Positions 32,245 through 44,439 of a stretch of DNA of 64,000 nucleotides are shown piece by piece (positions within the stretch are counted from its first letter, which is position 1; every line of letters starts with the position of its first letter). Location: assembly GCA_916048055.1 (NCBI GenBank), contig CAJZHL010000023.1:158318-222317 (forward strand), written 5' to 3'. The DNA comes from Pedinophyceae sp. YPF-701. Lineage: Eukaryota; Chlorophyta; Pedinophyceae. A program made the translations under genes and the position numbers. The notes under the pieces are model-generated. The model worked only from the letters and a program-made list of their open reading frames with translations, was not told the DNA's origin and searched no databases.

Positions 32245-32759
32245 GCGCGGCGTCGTCGCTTGCGGCGTGTGACGGGAGCGCGAAGGGCAACGTGACGATG
32301 CCTGGCAGCTGAGTGCCTGCGCGTGCTGGCCCGTGCGGGAGACGCGCGCGGTTGGGGCTGGCCGCGGTGATGTGCGGATCCGCCTCGTAGAGCGCTTGTC
32401 TGGGGAGCTTGCGGCCGAGTGACCTGCCTGAGCTGTTTTTTCGTTTTTTTATTTCTAATTATTATTCACTATTTCAGTGATCTAGCAGCCCGTGCTCGCT
32501 GTCAGTACAACGCAAAACAACTCAATCGTCGCACCGACCACCAGGCAGTCCAACCGCGCGGGCCGCCCCTCTCTTAGGCAGCCAGCAGCGGCGCACCGCG
32601 CGGCTCGCCGCGCGCGCACGTCCGCCACCGCAGCGACGCCACGGCGCTCACCTATGCTACGTATGCATGTTTACTCCCCCCGCACCGCCCGCGCGTGACT
32701 GTCTGTGCGGACTCATGGCTCAGTCTCACAGGCTGCGCATGCGTCGCGTGATTCGCTTG
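32245..32759. other. Convergent intergenic region
   Basis: 515 bases between the stops of the acidic-tailed gene and the large coiled-coil gene, with an AT-rich core near 32435-32480 (TTTTTTCGTTTTTTTATTTC). No gene recognised. Confidence 0.4.
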
Positions 32760-35700
32760 CTACGCGAGCAGCAGGTTCAGGTTGTACGCCTCGATCCGTC
32801 CGCCAGCCCCCGCGTCCCCCCTCGCCGCCACCGGCGCGCTCACTGCCCCCCGGGACACCCCCCCCTCGTCCTTATACACCCCCGCAGAGTACGCCACTGG
32901 CGCCGCCTCCGGCGGCGGCGGCGGCGGCGGGTCCGCAGCAGGCGCTGCCGGCGCGCGCGGGGCCTGGAAGTACGCCCCCGCCTGCCCGTACCACCACCCG
33001 GGGGGTCCGCCATAGTCGGCCGGGACTCCCCCCGGGACTCCCCCCCCGCCGTATCCCGGCGGCTGCATCCACGGCCCGGGCGGCGGGCCGTACGGCCCCC
33101 AGCCGTGGTAGTACGCCTGCGCCGCGTGCGCCTGCTGCGGCGCCCACGCCCCGCCGTGCGGCGCCTGGGCGAACGCGAACCTCTCGCGTGGCGACGGCCG
33201 GTCGCGCGCCGCGGCCTCCTGCCGCGCGTGGTCCTCGACCCACCGCGACACGCGCACCATGCTCGCGTCCTGCGGTATCGTCGGCACCGGCCGCGCCTGC
33301 GACTGCGCGAACCGCCGCGGCGCTGGCTGCGGCGGAGGGACGGGGACGGGTGGCGGCGGGGCCTGGCTGGCTGGTGGCGTGGCCGCGGACGCCGTGCTCG
33401 GCGCGGCGCTCGGCCAGGCCGGCTGCGGCGCGTGCTGCGCGTCCCCCGCGTCGCGCCGGGCCGCCGCGGGCGCCGCGATGTCGCTCGGCGCCGGGGAGAG
33501 CTGAGAGCTGCGGCGACTGAAGCGCTCGCTTGTGGCGCGCGCGTGGAGCATCTGGCGGACGAGCTCCGCGTCGCGCGCGTACGGCGACGGCGTCCGGCGC
33601 AGCGGCACGTCGGCCAGCCCGCTGTCGACGTCAGGGGGGGGAGTGTTAGGGGCCGGCGGGGCAGCGGTGGCGTCGTGCGCGGCGCGCTGCCGCGCGCGCA
33701 CCGCCTCGCGCGCCTCGCGCAGCGCAGCGGCCTGCTTGTCCTGCCACGCGCGGTCCCGCGCCTCGGCGACCGCGCGGGCGTGCGCGGCGGCCTGCGCCGC
33801 CGCCGCCGCCACCGCCTCTCTCTGCGCCGCCTGCGCCTCCGCGGCCTTCTCGCCCCCGCGCAGCCGGTCCAGCTCCATATCCAGCCTCGCCAGCGACACG
33901 CGCAGCTTCTGCACGTCCACCGACAGCGCCGCGCCCGCCTTGATCGGCCCCGCGACGCCGCCCGCGGGCGCCGTGATGTCCTTCGGCGTCCGACTCAGCC
34001 CCTTCTTCGCCGCGCGCTCGTCGATCTTCCGCAGCTGCCGCAGCAGCGCCTCCTCCTCCGCCGACACCCCCGTGAACCCCGCCGGCAACACCCCCTGCTT
34101 CCCGCGACCGCGCGCGGATGCCGCCCGCGCCTGCCGGTCCAGCGCGCGCTCCTGCGCCGACTTCGGCCCCAGCGCGTGCCGCCGCTTGATCCGCGCCGCC
34201 TCGGCCTCCTCCCGGCCCCGCTCAACAACACCCCCCGCGCCCTCTCTTGCTTTCGCCGCCTGCGCCTTCAGGCCCGATCGGATGCGGTCGCGCTCCGCCT
34301 GCTCGCGCGCGGCCCGCTCGCGGGCCTCCTGCGCCGCGCGCAGGAAGCTCCCCTCGCGCTTCAGCACCCCCTCGAACCCCCGGTCGCCCTCCCGCATCAC
34401 CCCGACCAGCTCGACCGACTCCGGCGGCGGCGCTGACGTCAGGGGGGGGCGTTCCGGGGACGCGGCCGGCGGCGGGGCCGCGGACGACGACGCCGTTCCT
34501 GGCCGCTCGGCCGCGCCGGCCCGCGGCTCCGCGTCCGGCTTGCCGTTTGTGTTTGCATCATCCTGGGGACTTGTTGCCTCCTGCGATGGGTCTTGGTGTT
34601 GTTGCTGTTGCTTCGGAGGTCGCGATTTCGCGGCGGACGGCGCGCGCTTGTCCTCCTGCGCCCTGCGGCGCTGCTCGCGCACCGCCAGGTACGACCCCTG
34701 CCGCCCGAGCGGGCCCATGATGCCTGACGTGGCTTTCACTCCCCCCCCGCCAAGCGGCCGGTCCTCCGGGGTCCTCGCGCTCAGCCGCGCCGACGCCGGG
34801 CTGTCTGCGCGCCGCTGCGACGCCCGCGACGACGCCCGCGACTGCCCCGCCGCCGCCGCGCGCGCCTTCGCCGGCGACGGTGACGCCCGCCCGCGCCGCT
34901 GCACCGACGCCGGCTGCCCGCGGGTGCCTGCTCGCGCACGACGGCGCACGCTCGGCTTCCGCGCGACGCCGTCCGCCGGCGCGCCCGGGCGCCGCCGCCC
35001 CGGGGTCGTCCGCTTCGCGGACGGAAGCACCGCTGTTCGAGGATTGCTATTTCCTGCCGCGCCCCGAGGCATATCTGATTTGCTGGCCGGAACGGGCTGC
35101 ATCGGAGGCGGCGCCCACGGCGCCGCGCCGGTCGGCGCGGGGCTCGCGTACCGCGAAGACCCCGCCGTGACGGGCGAGGTCCCCGTGCCCGCGTGCTGCG
35201 GTGGCAGCCAATGCAGCTGCAGCGGCGGAACGACAGCGGCGCCTCCGCCGCCGCCAGTCGGCGCCGGCCCGCGGGCGCCCGGGGCCGCGCCACCGACGCG
35301 GCGCTCGGTGAGGCTCACCTCGGAAATCGTCGACACCGCGCCGACGCTCCCGCGCGCGGGGTCGTGCCGCGACACACCCCCCTTGCCTGACGCGGCGGCG
35401 CGGGGGGGGTCCGCCTTGCGCGGAGACTCCCCCCGGCGCTGCGCGCCCGCGAGCGCCGCGCTGTCGCCCGCCGCGGTCGTCGTCGAGCGGTCCGCGGACG
35501 CGCCGACGTCCGGCGCATCCAACCCCCCCCCCTCCTCCGAGTCTGTCGCCTCCCGTGCCCTTGGTGTCTCTTGCCTGGGCTGATGAGGGGGCTGCGCGAC
35601 GCCCGTGCCGAATTGGAGCCAGGGGAAGGCCGCCTGGAGGCCCTGCGGGTCGATTGCGAGGTCGCCGTCGCCCAGGTCCGCGCCCGACTCCTCGCGCGCC

Positions 35701-37800
35701 GGCAACATCGAGGAATCGCTATTCACCGCCTCGCCGGTATCTCTCGACTGGTTCGAGCGCCTGCTGCCGTGGCTCGCCGCGGCCCCGCCCGCGCCCAGCC
35801 GCTCCTCCGACGTCTCCGCGTCCGGCGTCGGCGCCCCGAGCAGGATCTCCGGCGTGGGGGGGGGGTTCTCCGCGACACCCCCTCCGCCGCCGGGTCCCAC
35901 CCCCAGACCGCCCCCGCCGCCGAACTGGAACGACGCGAGCAGCGCCGCGCCCGCCGCCGCCTCCGCGAGGTGCCGCGCCAGCGTCTCGTCCGCCTCCTTG
36001 TCCCCAACACCTCCCCTCAGAGACAGACTCGACAAGAGAGCCCCCCCATTCCACATCCCAAGGCTCGCCAGCGCCGCCTCCGGGGACGCCGGCCGGCCAG
36101 GCGACGCGCTCGGTCGCCGGCTGCCGTCCGGCGTCGCCACGCGCTGCGGCGCGGGCGGCTCGGGCTCCGGCGCTGGCGCTGGCGGCGGCGCTGGGGGGGC
36201 CGCGAGCGGGGAGCGCATCCGCGCCGCGAGGTGCGCGATGCGGCGCGCGGGCGAGTTCGGCATCGTCGCCTCCGACCCGCCCTCGCTCTCGCCCGGCGCG
36301 CGCGCCGCGGGCCCGGGGGGGGGGACTTCGTCCTCCACGCGGGGGGGTGTGAGAGGGCGCGACTCCTCGATCGAGTCCCCCGCGACCAGCGGAGTCTTCC
36401 GGAACCGCGCCGCCGACACGACGCCTCGCCGCAGCCCCCCCTTCGTCTCCAGCTCCTGGTACGCCTCCCCCTGAGACCCCCCCTCAACACCCGCCCCCTC
36501 CGTCGCCCCCGCAGGCGCGCGGTCCGCGCCGGGCTCGGCGCCCGCGGCCCCCATCAGCAGCCCCTGCAGATTCTGCTCCGCCAGCTCCCGGATCCGGCCC
36601 CAATCCACCCCGGACTGCGCTTTATTCGACGCAGGTGCCGGCGCTTGTGCCGTCGTGCCGTGCGCGCCCCGGCCTCCCGTGCCGCGCGCGCCCGCCGCGT
36701 CCGTAGACGGCGCCGCCTTCCTGTGCCCCGCGGGGGTCGCCGGCACGCTCACGCTCACGCGGACTGCATCTCCGTTGCCGTCTTCGTCGCCGCGCTGCGG
36801 GCTGCCGTCCGCCGAGCCGCGGACCATCGCCTTCTGCTTCCGGATGTACGCGCGGAGGTCCTCGCGCCACTGCGCGCGCCGCTGGGCCGTCTCCGGGTCG
36901 CCCGCGCCCCGCGGCGACACTCCCCCCCCCGCCGCGACGTGCCCCGTGCGCTTGCGCAGGAACTGCCGCTTCGGCTCCGGCGGGGGCGTCGCGGGCGACC
37001 TCAGATACCTGCGCGGGCGGGCGGTGTCTGCGCGTGTGAGCGTGCTCGGCGCGCGCGCGGGGCGCCGGCGCGGGTGCCGGGGTGCGACGCGCACCTGTCC
37101 TGTGCTTTCCGGGCCTTGCGTCGCGCCTCGAGGGCCTCCTGCGCGCGCTGCGCGTCCTCCTCCTCGCGCTTTCGACGCTCCGCGTCCGCGACCCTGCGGG
37201 AACGGCGCGGGCGGTGAGCGGGCGCCGATGAAGCGATGCGCGGCGCGGCAGGGTGATGCAGCGTTTGCGCGCTGTTCGGGCCAAGATGGTGCCAATCTGC
37301 CAAATCTGCGTGTTCATCATGGTATGGACTATATATGAGGGGTGTCTTGTGGATGTGCGCGGGCGCACGGCGGCGGTGCGGGGCCTGAGCACTTGAGCCA
37401 TCTGTTGCGTCGCTGAGCTGCTCTGGCGGCTCGAAACGACGCATGAATGGTTCCTTGGTACTGATATGTACCGGAAAAATCTTCGCGTCGCATCGGGGCG
37501 AGATGAAGCGTCGCGACGGGGACGTGCGCGGGGCTGAGGGCCTTTGCAGGCGTCCTGTGCGGCCAAAACGACCCCTACTCGGCTCTTCCATTCCGCTACT
37601 CTAACCTCAAAGCATCCGACCGATATGAGGAATGCCCGGAATGCAAGAAACCACGCTCAGCGCCCTCGAGCGCCCCGCCGCAGCCCCCCGTATCCCTCCG
37701 CGGCCTGCGCGGCGCCCTGGGCGGCGTACCTTCGCCTCCGCGCGTTCTCCTTGGCGCGCTCGCGGAGCCGCAGCTCCTGACTCGCCCGCAGACCCGCCAT
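32760..37800 (-). CDS. Large low-complexity coiled-coil protein (1,472 residues)
   Basis: Exons 37730-37800, 37095-37193 and 32760-37008 join in phase. The start MAGLRASQELRLRERAKENA opens a charged helix that continues over two introns (RRVADAERRKREEEDAQRA) into YLRSPATPPPEPKRQFLRKR. A conserved-looking patch AQWREDLRAYIRKQKAMV follows. The middle is Pro/Ala/Ser-rich with several short basic coiled coils (for example KREGSFLRAAQEARERAARE and LSVDVQKLRVSLARLDMELD). The C-terminus is rich in Pro, Gly and Tyr (YYHGWGPYGPPPGPWMQPPG). The pattern resembles centrosomal or ciliary scaffold proteins, but I cannot name a family. The last exon of more than 4.2 kb has no in-frame stop. A long open frame on the opposite strand (33532-35583) is a shadow of it. 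Confidence 0.7.
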
Positions 37801-39370
37801 TCTTCCCTCACCACCCACCAACCACTTAGCTCTGAACGCACATTCCCTCAGCTCCTATCTCCGCCGCGTCCGCAACGCCTCGAACCCCGCGCGCCCGCGC
37901 TCCGCCGCCGACCCGGCAGCCAACCGCCCACGCAAGGTCCAGGCGCGCGCACGCGTCCGCTGCGCCCGCCAACGCGCCCCCCAGGGCCGTCGCTCCCCGG
38001 TGTTGTGCACACAGGAGGGTCTCGTGGCCGATTCTACCGTCGTTTCCGAGTCTAGCGCGCTGAAATCACTGCCAGGCGGCAGACTGTGCCCCAGGCCACG
38101 CGTACGGGCGGCAAACGGCCCCGCGGAGCCCGCACCGGCGCGCAGACACGCCCCCGCGGCCTCGGCGATCCAGCCCGACGGTGCGTTCTACCGAACCCGC
38201 GCGGTATAATACGAGCCACCTCCCGCCTGCGCTCTCCGCCGCAGTCTCGATCCGGGAGCGCGGCGAATTCCACGTCAGACCCGGTCGTCGAGCGGCAGCG
38301 GGCGGCCGCTGTGTCGCGCCACGCACAGGCACGGGCGCCCCCCGGCGCGCCGCAACGTGGTGAATTGGCGCCACAAGGCCGCAGATGCACGGACGAGCTT
38401 GGTATTGACCGCCTCGCGCCCGCGGCGCGATTTGCGTCCCACCGAGACGACGTGGCGGGGGCCTGGCTTGATGCCGGGCAGTCAGGTGTGTTCGGGGCGC
38501 CCGCCCGCCCTCCGTAGGGCCCGCGCTGCTCGGTCGATGCGCAGATCTTGCCGTCGGGAGCACTGAGGGACCGATTTCGAGCTTCGTTTTGTAGGTACGG
38601 TCCGCCGTACGTGCGTTGCGGACACGGCGAGGGTCCCATGGTGCATGCCGCGTGCGGGGCGCAGATGGACCCGGTGCCGCGTTCGGCGGGTGTTCCCGCG
38701 GTGAATATCGCTGGAGATCTCCGTTGCCGCGCTTTCGCCCGACGGATTTCGCGTATCGGCACAAACGGCCGGTGGTCGGTTGAGGCTGGCGCCCGCGCGC
38801 GTCGCCTCGCTGCGCCCGCGCGCCCGCTGCGCGCCCGTTCGTCGCACCACATTTCCTCCGCCGCTTCCAGCGCCGCGCGACCGCGCCACGGCGCGTGCGC
38901 ACCCGCGTCGCGCCACGCTCACTCGTCCCGGCTCCGTCTCGTGCCCGCGCAGGGCTCTCTCAACGGTATCTCGCCTGGCGCCGCCACGCCAAGCCGCCTG
39001 CCGCGCACACGCGAAACCCGTGACGCCTCGCGCGCCATGCCGAACGCGGACGCCCCTGGCCACACGCCCACCACCTCGGCTGGCCTGGGCGACGTGCCTG
39101 CGCGCGGCATGCTGCGCCCGCCGTCCGGCTCCCGCCGCCAGGTGCGCGAACGACCCATTCGCCGCGACGGATCGCTCCGGGCCGATGCGGCCGGCGCGCC
39201 CCACCGCGCGCTCCCTCGCGCCTCGCGTCGTCCCAGGCCAACCGACCGCGCTGTCCCGCCGCGCGGCGCGCCGCGAAGCGGGCGCGCGGGCGCGCTTCGG
39301 GTTCCCGCGAAACTGAATTGCCGAACGCGCGGACCGACGCGGCGCGTGCTGCCGCGTGCTGTGCGCGCAG
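37801..39370. other. Divergent intergenic region of about 1.6 kb
   Basis: Between the coiled-coil gene start (minus) and the sucrose synthase start (plus). Long open frames here are Arg-rich and overlap on both strands, so I treat them as chance. No element identified. Confidence 0.35.
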
Positions 39371-42300
39371 ATGAGCGTGCAGGGCCAGGAGGGAGGCGAG
39401 CCGAGTGAGTTCACGACCATGGTCCAGGCGGTCATGTCGTCGCAGCGCAACGTCATGTGCGCGCTGCTGCAGCGCCTGATCTCCATCGGACGCGTGAACC
39501 GCGGCATCCTCCTCCCGCACGTCCTGGAGGACGAGCTCCACGACATCGTCAACAAACAGGCACGCGCAGACCTGAATCCTCGACTCCCAGCCCACTCTTC
39601 CTCTCCGCGCGCGTCCCCACCGCCCCCGCCCCCGCCGCCCGCCCCGCAGGACTCCGGCCACGAGCTCCTGTCGTCGGACTTCTTCCTGACGTGGAAGCAG
39701 TGGGCGCAGGAGGTCGCGGTGCTCGGAAACAGCATCATTGTAGCGCTGCGGCCCCAGGTGGGGCTGTGGTCGTACGTGTGCCTCAACGCGCACTCGATGA
39801 GCTGCGAGGACATCACTGTCTCGCAGTTCCTGCGCCTCAAGGAGCGCCTCATCAAGCTCGAGACCGAGGAGGGGAAGCCCGTCGTGGAGAACAAGCTGGT
39901 CAGTCTCGCGGACGACCCGTTCACGCTCGAGATCGACATGGAGCCGTTCAACAACGACTTCCCGAAAATGACGCGCTCGTCCTGGATCGGCCAGGGCGTC
40001 CAGTTCCTCAACAGGTGCGCGCACGCGCCGTGACTCGACCACTGATGTCTTCTGTTCCGTTCCCACGCCGCGACTGCCCCGGCTCTCCCCTGCTCCCGCT
40101 CCCACGGCCAAAATATTAAATCATTCCGCTCGGCCCGCGCAGGTACCTGTGCGCGCAGCTCTTCGGCGCGCAGCGCGCCCGCAGCACGTCGGCGTCGTCG
40201 GTGGCGGTGCAGTCCTTCGACATGCTCCTGGAGTTCATGCGCACGCTCGAGCACAAGGGCGAGTCGATCCTGCTCGACCCCGAGCGCATCAAGACGGCGC
40301 GGCAGCTCTCGACCGCGCTCGCGCGCGCGGACCGCGTCCTGAACGCGCACGACGAGCAGCACGCCCACGGCGACGAGCGCCACGAGAAGCACGCCGTGCG
40401 CGCCGTGATGGCGCGCCTCAAGGACCTCGGCTTCCAGAACGGCTGGGGCAACACCGTCGCGCGCATCCGCGAGACGTTCCACCTCCTGCAAGATCTGATG
40501 CAAGCGCCCGAGGAGTCGACGCTCAAGAACTTCCTCGCGCGGCTCCCGATGGTGTTCAGCGTGGTCATCATGTCCCCGCACGGCTTCTTCGGGCAGTCGG
40601 ACGTCCTCGGGCTCCCGGACACGGGCGGCCAGGTGGTATACATCCTTGACCAGGTCAAAGCGCTGGAGCGGGAGATGGCGCGCCGGATCCACGAGGCCGG
40701 GCTCGACGCGACGCCGCGGATCCTCGTCGTCACGCGCCTGATCCCCGAGGCGCGCGGGACGACGTGCGACCAGCCGCGCGAGAAGATCCACGGATGCGAG
40801 CACTCGATGATCGTCCGCGTGCCGTTCCGGGACGGGAGCGGGATCGTGCGGCCGTGGGTGTCGCGGTTCGACGTGTGGCCGTACATGGAGCAGTTCACGC
40901 TGGACGTCGCGAGCGAGGTGCGCGCGGAGCTCGGGGGGAAGCCCGATTTCATCATTGGCAACTACAGCGACGGAAACCTCGTGGCGAGTCTCCTGGCGAC
41001 GCGGATGGGCGTGACGCAGTGCAACATCGCGCACGCGCTGGAGAAGACCAAGTACCCGTACGCGGACATCTACTGGATGAACCAGGAGGAGAAGTACCAC
41101 TTTTCGTGCCAGTTCACTGCGGACCTGATCGCCATGAACACGGCGGACTTTATCATCACGTCGACGTACCAGGAGATCGCGGGGACGCGGGACACCGTCG
41201 GGCAGTACGAGAGCCACCAGCACTTCACGATGCCCGGGCTGTACCGCGTCGTCAAGGGCATCGACGTCTTCGACCCCAAGTGCGTGTTCCTAGTACTAGT
41301 ATTCAAACAAAAACCATCATTCCCTATTTGTTTGTGTTTTTTTTCTCCCCGCTCTCTCTTGATTGTCGTGCGCCGGCTGCGTGCGCGGCGATCGCAGCGG
41401 GCAGCACGCGCGCCCCGCCGTGTGCGCGCGCCGCGCCTCCGCTGCGCACGTTGCCGAGTGCGCGCTATGTCTGCGGCCACGCGCAAGCGCGATGTGCTCT
41501 TCCGCGCCGACCGGCACCGCATGGCTGCTGCGCCGGACGCGAGCCCCGTCGCGGCGCGCTGCCGCGGCCGCGGACGCGGTCCCTGCCGGCGAGTGGGCGC
41601 AGCTGTCTCGCCGCGCACACACACCCACGACGCAGCGACGCGAGACTGCCCTCTGCGCCGTTTGCGGGGCCTCCGCGCTCGCACGCTGCGCAGCCGCTCT
41701 GCTGCAGCCCGGCACCACCTCTCAGCGCGCCAACGCACCACCTAACCCCGTCGCCGCCGCACGCGCAGGTTCAACATCGTGAGCCCCGGCGCGGACCAGG
41801 AGGTCTACTTCCCGTACACGGACAAGGAGCGCCGCCTCACGGCGCTGCACCCGGAGTTCGACGAGCTGCTGTACGGCCCCGAGGGCGACGGGCAGACGGC
41901 GGTGGGCTACATCAGCGACCCGAGCAAGCCCGTGCTGTTCACGATGGCGCGGCTCGACAAGGTGAAGAACCTCACGGGGCTCGCGGAGTGGTACGCGCGC
42001 TCCGACAAGCTGCGCGAGCTGTGCAACCTGGTGATCATCGGCGGGGTGGTGGACCCGGACAAGAGCGGGGACCGCGAGGAGCGCGACCAGTGCGAGCGCA
42101 TGCACGAGCTCGTCAAGGTGCGCGCGCAGTCTCCGCCCGCACGGCCCTCGAACTGCCTGTTTCTCGCGCCCTCCGTTGCGCAACTTGTTTCGGCCGCCGG
42201 GATCTCGGCACGTGGCGCCGTCTCCGTCCGCCGCCCCTCACGTGCGGCGCCGATGCCCGCCTCGCGTGCACGCAGAAGTACGACATGCGCGGCAGCTTCC

Positions 42301-43181
42301 GCTGGATCGTGAAGCAGACCAACCGCGTGCGCAACGGCGAGCTGTACCGGTACATCGCGGACCGCCGCGGCGCGTTCGTGCAGCCCGCGCTGTACGAGGC
42401 CTTCGGGCTCACCGTGATCGAGGCCATGACGTGCGGCCTCCCGACCTTCGCGACCAACCGCGGTGGTCCCGCCGAGGTGATCAAGCCGGGGGTGTCTGGG
42501 TTCAATATCGACCCGTACCACGGCGACCGGGCGGCGCAGATGATGGCGAACTTCTTCGAGCGCTGCCAGCGGGAGCCGGAGCACTGGGACAAGATCTCCA
42601 AGGGCGCGATCGACCGAATCATGAACAATTATACCTGGGAGATTTACGCCGACCGGCTGCTGACGCTGCAGAACATCTACTCGTTCTGGGGCCACGCGAC
42701 GCGCCTGGCGCGCACCGACGCGCGGCGCTACCTCGAGATGTTCTACATGCTCAAGGTAACACCCCCCTGAGGCTTTTCAGCACTCCCCCCCCCCGTTTCC
42801 TGTGGTTTCGAGGGGCCTGTGCGCCGGATCGCGCATGCGCGCAGCGCGTGGCCGTCGCGGCCGACACGCGCGTTCGCGTTTCCTCGTCCGCGCGCGCAGA
42901 TGCGGCCCCTGGTCAAGACAGTCCCCACGGTGGACCGGCAAAACACCCCCTCCATCCTCGAGACGGCCGGGCCGCTGCACGGCGCGGAGGACTGCGGCCC
43001 GCCGATGCACGACGTGACGCCCTCGGGCGCGACGTCCTTCCCGGACCGTCGCTCCTCAGGCCTCATCGCGACGTCGGCGGGGAGGGCGGTGCCGAAGATC
43101 GCGACGCCCTCCGTCGACGTGAACGACCCGCACCTGCCGCTGTCGTCGCCGTCTTTCAACCGCGGGCTCCTGCACCTGTAG
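39371..43181 (+). CDS. SUS: Sucrose synthase
   Basis: Reversibly converts sucrose and UDP to UDP-glucose and fructose. Exons 39371-39559, 39650-40014, 40143-41279, 41769-42117, 42276-42755 and 42900-43181 give 933 residues, about 120 longer than typical plant enzymes. The N-terminal regulatory half includes [20 protein letters not shown] and [14 protein letters not shown]. The GT-B glycosyltransferase part includes [17 protein letters not shown] (about 346), [54 protein letters not shown] and the E-x7-E motif EAFGLTVIE (Glu at about 721 and 729). The extra C-terminal exon adds about 94 unrecognised residues ([18 protein letters not shown] onward). The first intron appears to start with GC (CAG|GCACGC), although an in-phase GT site lies 12 bases upstream. 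Sucrose synthase is uncommon in chlorophyte algae. Confidence 0.95.
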
Positions 43182-43849
43182 GGCGCGATGCGGGGGCGCG
43201 GTGCGCGACGCGAACCTGCGGGCGGGGGGGACGCGCGCGACGTGCTGCGGTGTGGAGCGCGGAAGGAGCGAACGTGGGGATCTAGAGGGGTGGTGCGGAA
43301 GGGCAGGGACGGCCTGCGGCCCGTCGCGGCGCGTCTTGGATCCTGAACGAAACGAAGCAACCAGCAAATACCAAACAGTAAGTAATTCTCGTGTGAGACC
43401 AGTTATCCTGACTGGCTGTTGTGTCCGGAAACCGGGACCGCTCGCCGGGTGCTCCAGGCTCGCCTGAGCGCCCCTGGATTCGCGGAAGAGCACGTGCGCC
43501 TCAGTCCTAGGACAATAGTCAACGACTCCGAGCTCCCAAAAACACCCCCCCGCGTGTTGCCCGCCGGCTCTTCCAGCGCGCAAGCGCCCTGCGCGCGCTT
43601 CGAGGAGCGCGCACGCCGAGGCTGTCCTGCGTCGCGTGCGGCCGCGAGGCCCCGGGACGCGCGATCTCCCCCGGGGGCGCCGGTGTTGCGGCGTCAGACG
43701 TGGGGCCCCGGGCACGTCGGGCGGCGCCTCCAACCACCCGCTCACTCTCAAGCTACACAAGAGCGGACCTCGCGGACATTTCTGACCAGCGTGCAAAGGC
43801 CGGCGCTGTTCCCGCAGAGCAAGAAACAACTGACACCAGAAAAGGAGCG
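43182..43849. other. Intergenic region downstream of sucrose synthase
   Basis: 668 bases between sucrose synthase and the tiny membrane-protein candidate, both on the plus strand. A C7 run preceded by AACA occurs at about 43541. No gene seen. Confidence 0.4.
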
Positions 43850-44225
43850 ATGGCGGGCGGAAACTCCGACGACGGAGGCTGCAAGCACATCCCGGAGATC
43901 GTGCTGACCTCGGTCGCGGCGGCGTGCCTGGCGGCGGCGGGCATCGTGCTCGGGTGAGTCCCCTGCGGCCGCTGGCAGTTCGGCATCAAGACACCGCTGT
44001 CGCGGGCCGCTCGCGCGGCTCCGTGGTCGCAAACCGCACGGAATCGATTGGTGTTATTTGGCGTAGCGTGGTTTTGGCCCGTCGCGGTCTAGGCCGTGCC
44101 GCCTGGCGCCGTCACACGGGCTGTTTCTGCGTCGGCGAATGAACGCGTCGCATTGGCCTGATGCAGCTGCTCGCACGATTCCACCGCAACGCAGGGTCAG
44201 GAAGGCGAAGAAGGACAAGGACTGA
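43850..44225 (+). CDS. Candidate 44-residue single-pass membrane protein
   Basis: Two tiny exons, 43850-43953 and 44195-44225, join in phase. The start ATGGCGGGC follows AAGGAGCG, a good context, and the donor is a strong GTGAGT. The product has a short polar start (MAGGNSDDGGCKHIPEIV), one hydrophobic helix (LTSVAAACLAAAGIVLG) and a basic end (VRKAKKDKD). Such size and shape are typical of small organelle-membrane or tail-anchored subunits, but I do not recognise it. It lies between sucrose synthase and the convergent FAD oxidoreductase gene, which would otherwise be about 1.2 kb apart. Low confidence, since short frames arise easily here. Confidence 0.35.
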
Positions 44226-44439
44226 GCGATGTGCCCGTCCGGGACGACCGGAGCGTCGTCACACGTCGTCGAACGCTCGTGTTCGACCCATGCATGCTTG
44301 AGGGGCAAAAATGATCGACCGGGGCCGTTGGACGGGCCTCTGGATTTGCGGAGCGCGAAATCGGCATACTGGATTTGCTCGCGTCAGCCCGGGGCGGGGC
44401 CGCCGCGAGCGTCAATGTGAGTGCTCGCCCTCAACCCGG

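Noticed and set aside
33532-35583. 683-residue open frame on the plus strand
   Set aside because: Antisense to the coiled-coil gene; its product is Ser/Arg/Ala-rich without motifs, while the minus strand continues a spliced helical protein. High GC removes stops from antisense frames.
38482-41223. 913-residue minus-strand open frame
   Set aside because: Overlaps sucrose synthase exons antisense and crosses the promoter region; Arg/His/Val-biased with no domain.
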